From a bacterium (lineage in GTDB: Bacteria > Patescibacteria > JAEDAM01 > Absconditabacterales > Absconditicoccaceae): a stretch of DNA of 5,196 bases. Positions 1-5,052 of the stretch are shown in pieces. The number at the start of each line of letters is the position of its first letter. Position 1 is the stretch's first letter. The DNA lies in NCBI GenBank assembly GCA_030528665.1, contig JAUMYK010000048.1, positions 1-5,196 of the forward strand. Direction: 5' to 3'. The notes beneath the pieces were generated by a model. The model did not search any database, was not told the origin of the DNA, and saw only the letters and a program-made list of their open reading frames with translations. A program made the translations under genes and the position numbers.

Positions 1-579
1 GAGTTGATTGATCTTGGTCACAAAGGGGAGCATCACGTGACGCCTCTCAGTAAGTGTCAGTTGTGCTCGTGATTTAGTGTTCCCTTCAGCGACAAAGAGC
101 ACTCCCATCGGATAACCTGATTCAAACTCCTGATCTGCTTTGGAAGGATCTATTATACCTCCTATCTTGTGACTAATAGAGACCACCGTCCCATCAGGGA
201 AGGCTAGCGAAAGCACGGTCAAAAAGTAACAAGAACGGTCCTCCAAAGTTTGAAATTTTTGGATAATAAAATTGAGAAACTCCTGCTCGGAGAGGGGCGC
301 TTTGAGTTCTCCTCCCCAAGTTTTGACCGAAACTCAGGGCTTCCCACCGAGCGCATGCACAAAAAATCAGGTATCCTCAGCCAAAGTAGGAAAACCTGAG
401 GCTTTTGCTCGTGCAAGTGCTTTGTGTTGTGAATTTTCTAACAAAGAATAGGTATTTTCCTCAACCTCAATCTGAATATCTAGGTCTTGAGGAGTATAGA
501 GCTTATAGATATTGATAAAGGCTTCATAATCTAAGATTTTTGAGGGATTGGTACTTCAAAGGAAGATGGTTTTTTGCAT
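1..579 (-). CDS. rdgB: Non-canonical purine NTP pyrophosphatase (RdgB/HAM1 family), 3' end outside the window
   Basis: Read with UGA as glycine, 193 codons from ATG at 579 run open to the left edge. The family hydrolyses dITP, XTP and similar damaged purine triphosphates to monophosphates in the cytoplasm and keeps them out of DNA and RNA. Visible motifs are the N-terminal nucleotide loop FLGSTNPSK (6-14), an E-N...K-A helix (48-54), and LAEDTGFFVHALGGKPGVS (66-84), which matches the usual DDSG...L-G-G-x-P-G block. D69 aligns with the general-base aspartate. A C-terminal E-G-N-T-K segment corresponds to the G-x-T-K loop. Codons 8 (558-556), 71 (369-367) and 82 (336-334) are TGA, and the last two fall on near-invariant glycines. 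Family members are about 190-200 residues, so only the last few should be missing. The gene starts 39 bp after the peptidase stop, probably in the same transcript. No Shine-Dalgarno sequence is visible. With the standard code it would be missed. Confidence 0.9.
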
Positions 580-618
580 AATAGGATGTGGGAAATGGTT
601 AAATTATAACAATACTCA

Positions 619-1341
619 TTATGACTCTCTTCAGATTTTATTGCTCACCACAATAAAATCATAATCTAAAGATAAATACTGCATTGCAGCCATTACTCTC
701 TCCTCAGGGATAAGGTCAGGCTTTTTAAAGGGTCCTGGATCATAGATTTCAAACAGTCCATCTTTATAGCCCTTACACAGTACGACATGTCATCCAGATA
801 TTCATTCTTCTGGCTCTTGATCATATAAAACATAGAAATTGAGAGGCAAGATAAAGAGGGTATCTTCATTTTGATAGTGTTGCACCATGGTTACGAGATC
901 CACCTCATAGCGTTTTTCAATTTCCTCTGTTTCTAGAATTTTTTTGGTAATATAGGTATCATAGAGCTCAAAAGTATTGTTTCCATTCATATCTATCCGC
1001 TTCCCATCTTTAATATATTTACTACAAGCATGATTTTCATATTTTTGGGCAATATAGGCAACTGGATCTTGAATATATGCAAGCTCGTTCTCATAAGTTC
1101 CTGATGAAGCATATGTTACTCTAAAACCAAGCCTTGAGAGTGCATATGCCATCTCACATTCGTCTAAACCTGTTCCATATTTATATCTCCCCATCTTGGC
1201 AAGCTTCATTACATCTCGAGTATCTTTCATATTAAACTGTGTATATCGGAAGTAATTGAGTATTCCCATAAAACAGGCAGTACTACAGTAACCATAATAA
1301 GACTCAGGCATAAAATTGATTTGATACTTTGGATAGTTCAT
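619..1341 (-). CDS. C39-like (papain-fold) cysteine peptidase family protein
   Basis: The protein has 240 residues with UGA read as glycine at codons 180 (804-802), 184 (792-790) and 237 (633-631), and it ends in TAA. The likely active site is Cys19 in YYGYCSTACF at the start of a helix ending in L-N-Y-F, His185 in the motif GISGGHVVLCKGY, and Asp201 in EIYDPGP. Gln7 could form the oxyanion hole. This order (Q, C, then G-G-H-x-V-x-x-x-G-Y, then D-P) is typical of C39-like peptidases, whose members cleave double-glycine leader peptides or have unknown targets. No transporter domain, signal peptide or membrane segment is visible, so it is a stand-alone, probably cytoplasmic protein. I chose ATG 1341 because it lies just before the Gln/Cys region and 11 bp after the preceding stop. 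ATG 1386 and GTG 1404 are in-frame alternatives that would overlap the upstream ORF. Read with the standard code, the protein stops before its catalytic His. The family call is from motifs only. Confidence 0.78.
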
Positions 1342-1352
1342 CACGGTCTTTA

Positions 1353-1499
1353 CTACAAAATAAAAAAGAGACCTACCGCCTCTCATTCTATCAGGGAAAA
1401 TCACTTTTTATCCGCAACAAAAGCTCGCCCATCTCTCTGCATCATAGCCATTGGACAAGCAGCACTCCAAATGAAAAAGTTGGTATGCTGAATTTTCAT
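1353..1499 (-). CDS. Small 48-residue protein or leader peptide of unknown function
   Basis: I do not recognise this protein. ATG 1499 opens a 48-codon frame ending in TAG, with UGA as glycine at codons 33 (1403-1401) and 39 (1385-1383). The N-terminal part is hydrophobic and rich in Ala, Met and Phe around FFIWSAACPMAMM, followed by a charged stretch (QRDGRAFVADKK) and a hydrophobic end (GLFFIL). It has a promoter-like sequence about 30 bp upstream and stops 11 bp before the C39-like peptidase, so the two are probably cotranscribed. Its last ten codons cover a terminator-like hairpin with a T-tract. It could be a real small protein, a substrate of the adjacent peptidase, or a regulatory leader ORF. 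No double-glycine cleavage motif is evident. It may also not be coding. Confidence 0.5.
1362..1382 (-). terminator. Terminator- or attenuator-like hairpin before the peptidase gene
   Basis: On the minus strand GAGGC (1382-1378) can pair with GTCTC (1372-1368), with one G-T pair, around a GGTAG loop. Six T follow (1367-1362), then A and four more T. The shape is that of a rho-independent terminator, though the stem is short. It lies inside the end of the 48-codon ORF and upstream of the peptidase start, so it could act as an attenuator rather than a true end of transcription. Confidence 0.45.
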
Positions 1500-1529
1500 C
1501 TCATTCAAGCTAGCCTGTAAAGTACTTGT

Positions 1530-1557
1530 ACTATAACTAAGCAGTCCTCAAAATCAA
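1530..1557 (-). promoter_or_regulatory. Probable sigma70-type promoter for the 48-codon ORF and peptidase
   Basis: On the minus strand, TTGATT (1557-1552) lies 16 bp upstream of TATAGT (1535-1530), close to the -35 and -10 consensus. Transcription would begin roughly 7 bp further on, giving a short leader before ATG 1499. The -35 context ACTTGATTTTG closely resembles that before the rpsL cluster (TCTTGATTTTG). Confidence 0.55.
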
Positions 1558-1571
1558 GTGAAGATGAACAA

Positions 1572-1629
1572 AAAAAAGCTTCCTCAAGATACATCCTATG
1601 GGGTAGCTGGGGATCGAACCCAGGACCAC
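1572..1629. repeat. 58-bp direct repeat, distal copy
   Basis: These 58 bases are identical to 1939-1996, at an offset of 367 bp. The repeat holds the variable-loop, T-arm and acceptor 3' part of the tRNA-Lys gene plus about 27 bp of its 3' flank, ending in an A-run (a T-run on the transcribed strand). Identity stops at the anticodon arm and resumes briefly in the D stem. Confidence 0.95.
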
Positions 1630-1654
1630 TCCCGCTCAAGCGGGATTGCTCTAC
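1599..1654 (-). pseudogene. 5'-truncated tRNA-Lys remnant with a foreign anticodon arm
   Basis: Read on the minus strand, GTAGAGCAA (1654-1646) matches the D stem of the intact tRNA. The sequence then diverges into a perfect hairpin, TCCCGC-TTGA-GCGGGA, and rejoins the tRNA at TGGTCC through the T arm, acceptor strand CTACCCC and discriminator A. There is no 5' acceptor strand GGGGTAG upstream, where the GIY-YIG gene lies instead, so a cloverleaf cannot form. The pseudo-anticodon loop has six or four bases rather than seven. Similarity to a D loop (AGTTG) extends a few bases into the nuclease stop codon, placing the break in the D loop. Confidence 0.85.
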
Positions 1655-1656
1655 AA

Positions 1657-1872
1657 CTATCTTTCTATATGACCACTTCTTTTGATTTTTCTTTCTAGAC
1701 TAATAGCTTCTGTTTTACTACTACACGGAATCACTTTTATTAGGAGCCACTCTCAGAGTTCTCTTGTTGTTTTGGTTTGTCATCTTTTATGCTCCTCTAA
1801 CCTTCTCTCCAAATCTCCAGTATACCCAACATAAAATCTTTTCCCTTTTAAAATATAGACTACCCACTGCAT
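1657..1872 (-). CDS. Small GIY-YIG nuclease domain protein
   Basis: With UGA as glycine, ATG 1872 gives 71 codons ending in TAG. The GIY-YIG domain is nearly complete: V-Y-I-L (5-8) and F-Y-V-G-Y-T (13-18) are the two signature strands, R24 and H28 in DLERRLEEH match the conserved Arg and His, and E60 in EAISLERKIK matches the metal-binding catalytic glutamate. Gly31 after EHKR is encoded by TGA (1782-1780) and sits where the family usually has glycine. Gly40 (1755-1753) is also TGA. The length is slightly below the 80-100 residues usual for stand-alone members of this superfamily, so the C terminus is clipped where it meets the tRNA remnant. An AGGAGG lies about 20 bp before the ATG, rather far for a ribosome-binding site. 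Members include homing endonucleases and repair-type nucleases. Its position between two tRNA 3' halves favours a homing role. Confidence 0.85.
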
Positions 1873-1938
1873 TTTTTCGTTGTAATATAAAAAGCCTCCT
1901 AGAGTTTACCCACTTATTTGCTAAAAAACATTAAATAG

Positions 1939-1996
1939 AAAAAAGCTTCCTCAAGATACATCCTATGGGGTAGCTGGGGATCGAACCCAGGACCAC
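1939..1996. repeat. 58-bp direct repeat, proximal copy within tRNA-Lys and its 3' flank
   Basis: Identical to 1572-1629. This copy forms the 3' part of the intact tRNA-Lys gene and its downstream T-rich tail. Confidence 0.95.
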
Positions 1997-2038
1997 CAGC
2001 TTAAAAGGCTGTTGCTCTACCGACTGAGCTACTACCCC
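1966..2038 (-). tRNA. tRNA-Lys (anticodon UUU)
   Basis: The gene is 73 nt and has a full cloverleaf. The acceptor stem is GGGGTAG/CTACCCC (7 bp) with discriminator A, the D arm is GCTC/GAGC with AGTCGGTA, and the T arm is CTGGG/CCCAG with TTCGATC. The anticodon loop is CTTTTAA, with anticodon TTT at 2005-2003. The anticodon stem ACAGC/GCTGG has four good pairs and an A-G mismatch at its outer end, a position that is often irregular in tRNA-Lys. The 3' CCA is not encoded. A promoter lies about 50 bp upstream. The 3' half is duplicated 367 bp downstream. Confidence 0.95.
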
Positions 2039-2087
2039 TCATAGAGAAAGATATCTACTAAGGAAACTTTTTTCTTCAACGGAGATC

Positions 2088-2115
2088 AGTATAGTGTTTT
2101 CCCGCTGATTTGCAA
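2088..2115 (-). promoter_or_regulatory. Probable promoter of tRNA-Lys
   Basis: On the minus strand, TTGCAA (2115-2110) lies 16 bp from TATACT (2093-2088). The start would be about 42 bp before the tRNA 5' end, leaving a short leader for RNase P to remove. It sits between rpmB and the tRNA, so the tRNA need not depend on readthrough from the ribosomal cluster. Confidence 0.6.
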
Positions 2116-2135
2116 GGTCTTTTTTATCTAAAAGA

Positions 2136-2324
2136 TTAAATAAAACCTTTAAATTTTTTGTACAATCTGGAATTAATTTTCACCTTTACCTGACTTCCAT
2201 CTTCAAGTTTGATCCATTTATTGATCAGGTTTACCTTGAATTGTCTCTTTCCTGCTCTCATAGAATGAGACCTTGTCTGTCCAGATTTTGTTTTTCTTCC
2301 TGTAAAATAACATATTCTAGCCAT
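2136..2324 (-). CDS. rpmB: 50S ribosomal protein bL28
   Basis: The product has 62 residues, a normal length for L28. It starts MARICYFTGRKTKSG and continues with T-R-S-H-S-M-R and K-R-Q-F-K-V-N-L, the hallmark segments of this large-subunit protein, which helps join domains of 23S rRNA near the E site. One Cys (C5) remains of the zinc-type cysteines found in some L28. I chose ATG 2324 over the in-frame TTG at 2339 because it gives the canonical N terminus. It is the last gene of the ribosomal cluster, 35 bp after rplY. It contains no TGA codons and ends in TAA. No convincing terminator follows. Confidence 0.95.
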   Translation of the reverse strand: MARICYFTGRKTKSGQTRSHSMRAGKRQFKVNLINKWIKLEDGSQVKVKINSRLYKKFKGFI

Positions 2325-2359
2325 GATACTATCACACAATTGAGATAAAATTTTGCAAA

Positions 2360-2947
2360 CTATGCACTTGCTGCTTCTGCTGGAGTTTCTGTTTCCTCCT
2401 CATCAGAGAGCTCTACTACTGTCAATACTGGTTGTTCTGGATCTTCAACGATTTTCACATTATTTGCTACTGTGAGGTCTTTTACAAAGATTACATCGTT
2501 GCTGGTCTCTACCTTGGAAATATCTACCTCGATATGAGCAGGAAGATCCTGAGGCAATGCCTCCACTTCTACCGTATCTTTAAGAAGTTGAATTTTTCCT
2601 TCATTGAGTTTTTCTACCTTAGATTCTCCTACGAGGACTACAGGTACTCCTGCAGTTACTTTTTGGTTTTTATCTACTGCGAGGAAATCAAGAGAAAGTA
2701 CCTCATCTGTTACTGGATCCAACTGCATTGCATGAAGCAATACCAATTGATCAATTTCTCCTGTAAGTTCGATAGGAGTAGAATATCCACTTGTTCTATA
2801 TACTCTGATAAAATCGTTTTTGAGACACTTGAGAAGTACTGGAGTATCCAACATTTTTCCGTATACTACCGCTGGTACCAATCAGTTTTTTCTGATTTTT
2901 TTCACATTCTTCCCAGTTTCTGCACGAACCTGAACCGTAAGTTTCAT
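2360..2947 (-). CDS. rplY: 50S ribosomal protein bL25 (TL5/CTC type), with an in-frame UGA
   Basis: The 195-residue protein begins MKLTVQVRAETGK and binds 5S rRNA. Its long form has an N-terminal L25 domain (about 1-93) and a C-terminal beta domain, as in the CTC/TL5 subfamily, with an acidic Glu/Ala-rich tail. Codon 22 (2884-2882) is TGA and lies in the conserved stretch R-K-N-(G)-L-V-P-A-V-V-Y-G-K. The equivalent position is glycine in many L25/CTC proteins, making this one of the strongest proofs of UGA as glycine. With the standard code the gene would be wrongly started at TTG 2881, losing 22 residues. It starts 27 bp after rplS with no Shine-Dalgarno sequence and stops in TAG. Confidence 0.95.
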
Positions 2948-2974
2948 ACTATGCTATAACAAGATCTAAAATAA

Positions 2975-3358
2975 TTACTTCTGCAATAAATTTGCTTCTC
3001 TTCTCTCTGCAGCAATTTTACTCTTCATTCTTGCTGCTTTTCCTACTTTGTCTCTGATGTAGTACAATTTAGCTTTTCTTACCTTGTATTCATCAAGCAA
3101 GAGTACTTTTTCAAACTTTGGGAATGAAAGTGGGTACACTTTTTCAATGGTTTGTCCAGCAGCAAGCCCTCTGATAGTAAACGACCCATCAGCACTTCCT
3201 GGCTTTCTTACCTTAATAATAAGCCCCTTAAACTTCCAAATTCTTTCTGTAGATCCTTCTCCAACTCTCTCGTGAAGTTCTACTTGCATCCCTGTCTTTA
3301 CAGGAAGGATATTGTATCCATTAGTATCAGCTATATACTTAAGTCTTTCGTAGTTCAT
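2975..3358 (-). CDS. rplS: 50S ribosomal protein bL19
   Basis: The product has 127 residues, slightly longer than the usual 115-120 because of a modified N terminus (MNYERLKYIADTNG). Family signatures are G-M-Q-V-E-L-H-E-R-V-x-E-G (23-35), F-K-G-L-I-I-K-V-R, S-F-T-I-R, E-K-V-Y-P-L-S-F-P, and V-R-K-A-K-L-Y-Y-I-R-D-K-V-G-K-A-A-R-M-K near the C terminus. L19 sits at the subunit interface of the 50S particle. Here it is not beside rpsP, rimM or trmD, its usual partners, but in a cluster with S12 and S7. It has no TGA codons, ends in TAA, and lies 27 bp after the preceding small gene. Confidence 0.96.
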   Translation of the reverse strand: MNYERLKYIADTNGYNILPVKTGMQVELHERVGEGSTERIWKFKGLIIKVRKPGSADGSFTIRGLAAGQTIEKVYPLSFPKFEKVLLLDEYKVRKAKLYYIRDKVGKAARMKSKIAAERREANLLQK

Positions 3359-3385
3359 AATACTTTTTCACTATCCAGAATAAAA

Positions 3386-3529
3386 CTATTTTGCTTTACT
3401 ATTCATCACTTTTGCTTTCCATTTTCTTTGCTGTTCAAGCATTCTTCTCACATCCATAATCACTACTTTTTCTACTCTTGTGAGTGCTTTATTGAGCTTT
3501 CTTTTAGCATTGGTCTTGAGTCTTGCCAT
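3386..3529 (-). CDS. Very small basic protein of unknown function (47 aa)
   Basis: I do not recognise this protein. ATG 3529 opens 47 codons ending in TAG, with no TGA inside. The product is strongly basic and helical in character, beginning MARLKTNAKRKLNKALTRVE and ending K-V-M-N-S-K-A-K, as expected for an RNA-binding or ribosome-associated peptide. It starts only 4 bp after the stop of the 88-residue gene upstream and 27 bp before rplS, so it is embedded in the ribosomal transcript. It might be a divergent or lineage-specific ribosomal protein, but no known family motif is visible. Context and composition are the only support. Confidence 0.7.
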   Translation of the reverse strand: MARLKTNAKRKLNKALTRVEKVVIMDVRRMLEQQRKWKAKVMNSKAK

Positions 3530-3533
3530 GGGA

Positions 3534-3800
3534 CTATGATAGTTTAGAAGATAAAGCTTGAAGTCCTCTAGATTCTAGAACTTCTTGTACCTTGCGCATA
3601 GGAATACCGTATTTCTTGAGTTTTGCAGTAGCTTTTACTTTTGCATTTTTTACCCAAGCAGTAGTTCCTTCTTTTGCTTCTTTTTTAAGCACATCAATAT
3701 ATCCATCTACAGCCTTTTCATTTTTACATCCAGTCTTTTTTCTATGTGCATTCAAGGCTTTTAGAAAGTGTTTAATCTTTCTTCCATTAGTATCTCACAT
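3534..3800 (-). CDS. Small basic protein of unknown function (88 aa) in the ribosomal cluster
   Basis: I do not recognise the family. With UGA as glycine, ATG 3800 begins M-G-D-T-N-G-R-K-I-K-H-F-L-K-A and gives 88 residues ending in TAG. Codon 2 (3797-3795) is TGA. The protein is lysine-rich throughout, with a C-terminal segment LKKYGIPMRKVQEVLESRG that reads like a helix-turn-helix or short alpha-helical RNA-binding region. It starts 57 bp after rpsG in the same frame as that gene, separated by the rpsG TAA, so upstream TTG or ATT starts are possible. With the standard code only a shorter product from TTG 3755 would be called. Its setting suggests a ribosome-related role, but I cannot assign one. 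Confidence 0.75.
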
Positions 3801-3857
3801 TTGATCAACAATCAAAAAATAAATTCAGACTTCTGTCTTTTTTATAGACAAAGAAGA

Positions 3858-4313
3858 TTAGTTAATATATTTTGCCATATATGCAAATGCTTTGTTTGCC
3901 TCAGCCATCTTATGAGCTTCCTCCTTTTTCTTTACTGCTGCTCCTTGATTTGAATATGCAGCAAGCAATTCTTCTGCAAGTCTCTTGTACATTGGCTTTC
4001 CTGATTTTGCTCTTGCAGCATCCAAGATCCATTTTGTAGAGAAGAAGAATCTTTTGTCAGCCCTTACCTCTACTGGTACTTGATATACCGCACCTCCGAT
4101 TCTCTTTGATTTAATCATAATCGTAGGAGAAGCATTTTCAATAGCTGTTCTTACTACAACTGTAGGATTCATATGCCCATTTGCTTTGATGTCTTTCAGG
4201 GTATCTTCATAGATTTTCTTTGCTACACTCTTCTTTCCATGCTTCATAATGAAGTTGATAAACTTTTCTTCATAATTGAAGGTGTCCAAAGTCTTATTTT
4301 TAATCACTGCCAT
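3858..4313 (-). CDS. rpsG: 30S ribosomal protein uS7
   Basis: The product has 151 residues, near the usual 155. Recognisable blocks are K-F-I-N-F-I-M-K-H-G-K-K-S-V-A, A-I-E-N-A-S-P, K-S-K-R-I-G-G-A-V-Y-Q-V-P-V-E-V-R and the C-terminal K-K-E-E-A-H-K-M-A-E-A-N-K-A-F-A. S7 nucleates assembly of the 30S head and contacts the E-site tRNA and mRNA. The N terminus (MAVIKNKTLDT) lacks the arginine-rich start (MPRRR) of most bacterial S7. It follows rpsL by 27 bp, as in the classical str operon, but fusA and tuf do not follow. It has no TGA codons and ends in TAA. No Shine-Dalgarno sequence precedes it. Confidence 0.96.
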   Translation of the reverse strand: MAVIKNKTLDTFNYEEKFINFIMKHGKKSVAKKIYEDTLKDIKANGHMNPTVVVRTAIENASPTIMIKSKRIGGAVYQVPVEVRADKRFFFSTKWILDAARAKSGKPMYKRLAEELLAAYSNQGAAVKKKEEAHKMAEANKAFAYMAKYIN

Positions 4314-4340
4314 TGGATAATAACAAAAAACAAACTAAAA

Positions 4341-4763
4341 TTATTTACCAGCCTTAGGTTTTTTTGCACCGTAGAGAGATCTACTCTGCTTTCTATTTGC
4401 TACAGCATTTGCATCGTATTTTCCTCTCACAATATGATATCTCACACCTGGCAAATCCTTTACTCTTCCTCCTCTTACCAATACTACACTATGCTCTTGG
4501 AGAGAGTGCGCTTCTCCTGGAATATACGCCAACACTTCTGCACCATTTGAAAGTCTTACTTTTGCAAATTTTCTCTGTGCTGAGTTTGGTTTTTTAGGTC
4601 CCATCACGGATACCTTGAGACATACCCCTCTTTTAAATGGAGCAGGTTGTTCTACTTTTTTATTTCCCTTCAATTTGTTTACTGCAAACTGAAGTACTGG
4701 TGCCTTTGACTTAAAGGTCTTTTTTACCCTTCCTTTTTTTACAAGTTGATTGATAGTTGGCAT
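4341..4763 (-). CDS. rpsL: 30S ribosomal protein uS12
   Basis: The product has 140 residues, with the canonical start [12 protein letters not shown]. It lies in the decoding centre and monitors codon-anticodon pairing. Highly conserved elements are [38 protein letters not shown] and R-K-Q-S-R-S-L-Y-G. The lysines of PKKPNS and GRVKDLP, sites of streptomycin-resistance mutations in other bacteria, are wild type. There is a 13-residue-scale insertion around [10 protein letters not shown], as in some Gram-positive S12. I chose ATG 4763 over the in-frame TTG 4775 because it gives the family N terminus; GGAAAA lies just upstream as a weak ribosome-binding site. It is the first gene of the cluster and has no TGA codons. 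Confidence 0.97.
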   Translation of the reverse strand: MPTINQLVKKGRVKKTFKSKAPVLQFAVNKLKGNKKVEQPAPFKRGVCLKVSVMGPKKPNSAQRKFAKVRLSNGAEVLAYIPGEAHSLQEHSVVLVRGGRVKDLPGVRYHIVRGKYDANAVANRKQSRSLYGAKKPKAGK

Positions 4764-4804
4764 TGTTTTTTCCAAGAAAACTAAATAATAAAATACAATG
4801 AAAG

Positions 4805-4834
4805 AATATATACAAAAATCCTGACCAAAATCAA
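4805..4834 (-). promoter_or_regulatory. Probable promoter of the ribosomal protein cluster
   Basis: On the minus strand, TTGATT (4834-4829) is followed after 18 bp by TATATT (4810-4805), or after 16 bp by the overlapping TATATA (4812-4807). The leader to rpsL would be about 35 bp. The -35 context TCTTGATTTTG recurs before the peptidase operon. Confidence 0.5.
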
Positions 4835-4910
4835 GAGATTTTTAAAAAATCAACAACTTACTTGTTGGTATCTCGTCTTATTACTCAATTTTTGGTCGAG
4901 AAAAGCGAAA

Positions 4911-4975
4911 GGAAGCCTGATTTTTACAACATTCAAGATGAGAAATCAGTTTTTAAAAGCTTTTTCTTGCCTTCC
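4911..4975. other. Nested inverted repeats in a gene-free stretch, possible weak terminator
   Basis: GGAAG (4911-4915) can pair with CTTCC (4971-4975), and inside it CTGATTT (4917-4923) pairs with AAATCAG (4943-4949), followed on the plus strand by five T. The loop is long (19 nt), so a terminator call is weak. The wider interval 4835-5052 is AT-rich, and I see no supportable gene in it on either strand. Confidence 0.25.
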
Positions 4976-5052
4976 GTGAAATATCTTTTTTTAATATCAA
5001 GCAATAAAAATACTTTACCACACCCCACAAACTATAGCAACACATATCCCCC

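Larger units (their letters stand above)
1655..2020 (-). mobile_element. Putative minimal tRNA-targeting GIY-YIG element carrying a tRNA 3' half
   Basis: This 366-bp unit lies between two equivalent D-stem junctions (GTAGAGC at 2020-2014 and at 1654-1648). In transcription order it holds a full tRNA-Lys 3' half, its 3' flank, and a GIY-YIG nuclease gene, and it then abuts the truncated tRNA. The layout fits insertion of a nuclease gene into the D arm of a tRNA gene, with the element's own 3' half restoring a functional tRNA and the original 3' half left as a remnant. The duplication is seen directly; mobility is inference. An alternative is a simple tandem duplication followed by insertion of the nuclease gene. 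Confidence 0.5.

Noticed and set aside
219..416. 65-codon minus-strand frame
   Set aside because: It overlaps rdgB in another frame. The rdgB frame, read with UGA as glycine, has clear family motifs across the same bases.
619..804. Reading the peptidase and rdgB as pseudogenes broken by TGA stops
   Set aside because: Frames and motifs continue intact across every TGA, no frameshifts are needed, and the same codon occurs in an essential ribosomal gene (rplY).
1599..1654. Second functional tRNA, possibly the UGA-reading tRNA-Gly(UCA)
   Set aside because: There is no 5' acceptor strand, the anticodon loop is not seven bases, and TCA appears only on the opposite strand.
1572..1996. CRISPR-like array
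   Set aside because: There are only two repeat copies, 367 bp apart, fully explained by tRNA duplication.
2125..2140. Terminator after rpmB
   Set aside because: The short pairing there is followed by A, not T, on the transcribed strand, so it lacks terminator form.
2432..2959. Long plus-strand frame opposite rplY, and similar ones opposite rplS, rpsG and rpsL
   Set aside because: The products are rich in Phe, Cys, Ser and Tyr as expected for the antisense of lysine-rich genes, and the opposite strand encodes well-conserved ribosomal proteins.
4950..5050. Short minus-strand frame of about 30 codons starting near the inverted-repeat element
   Set aside because: Very short, without ribosome-binding site, motif or supporting context.
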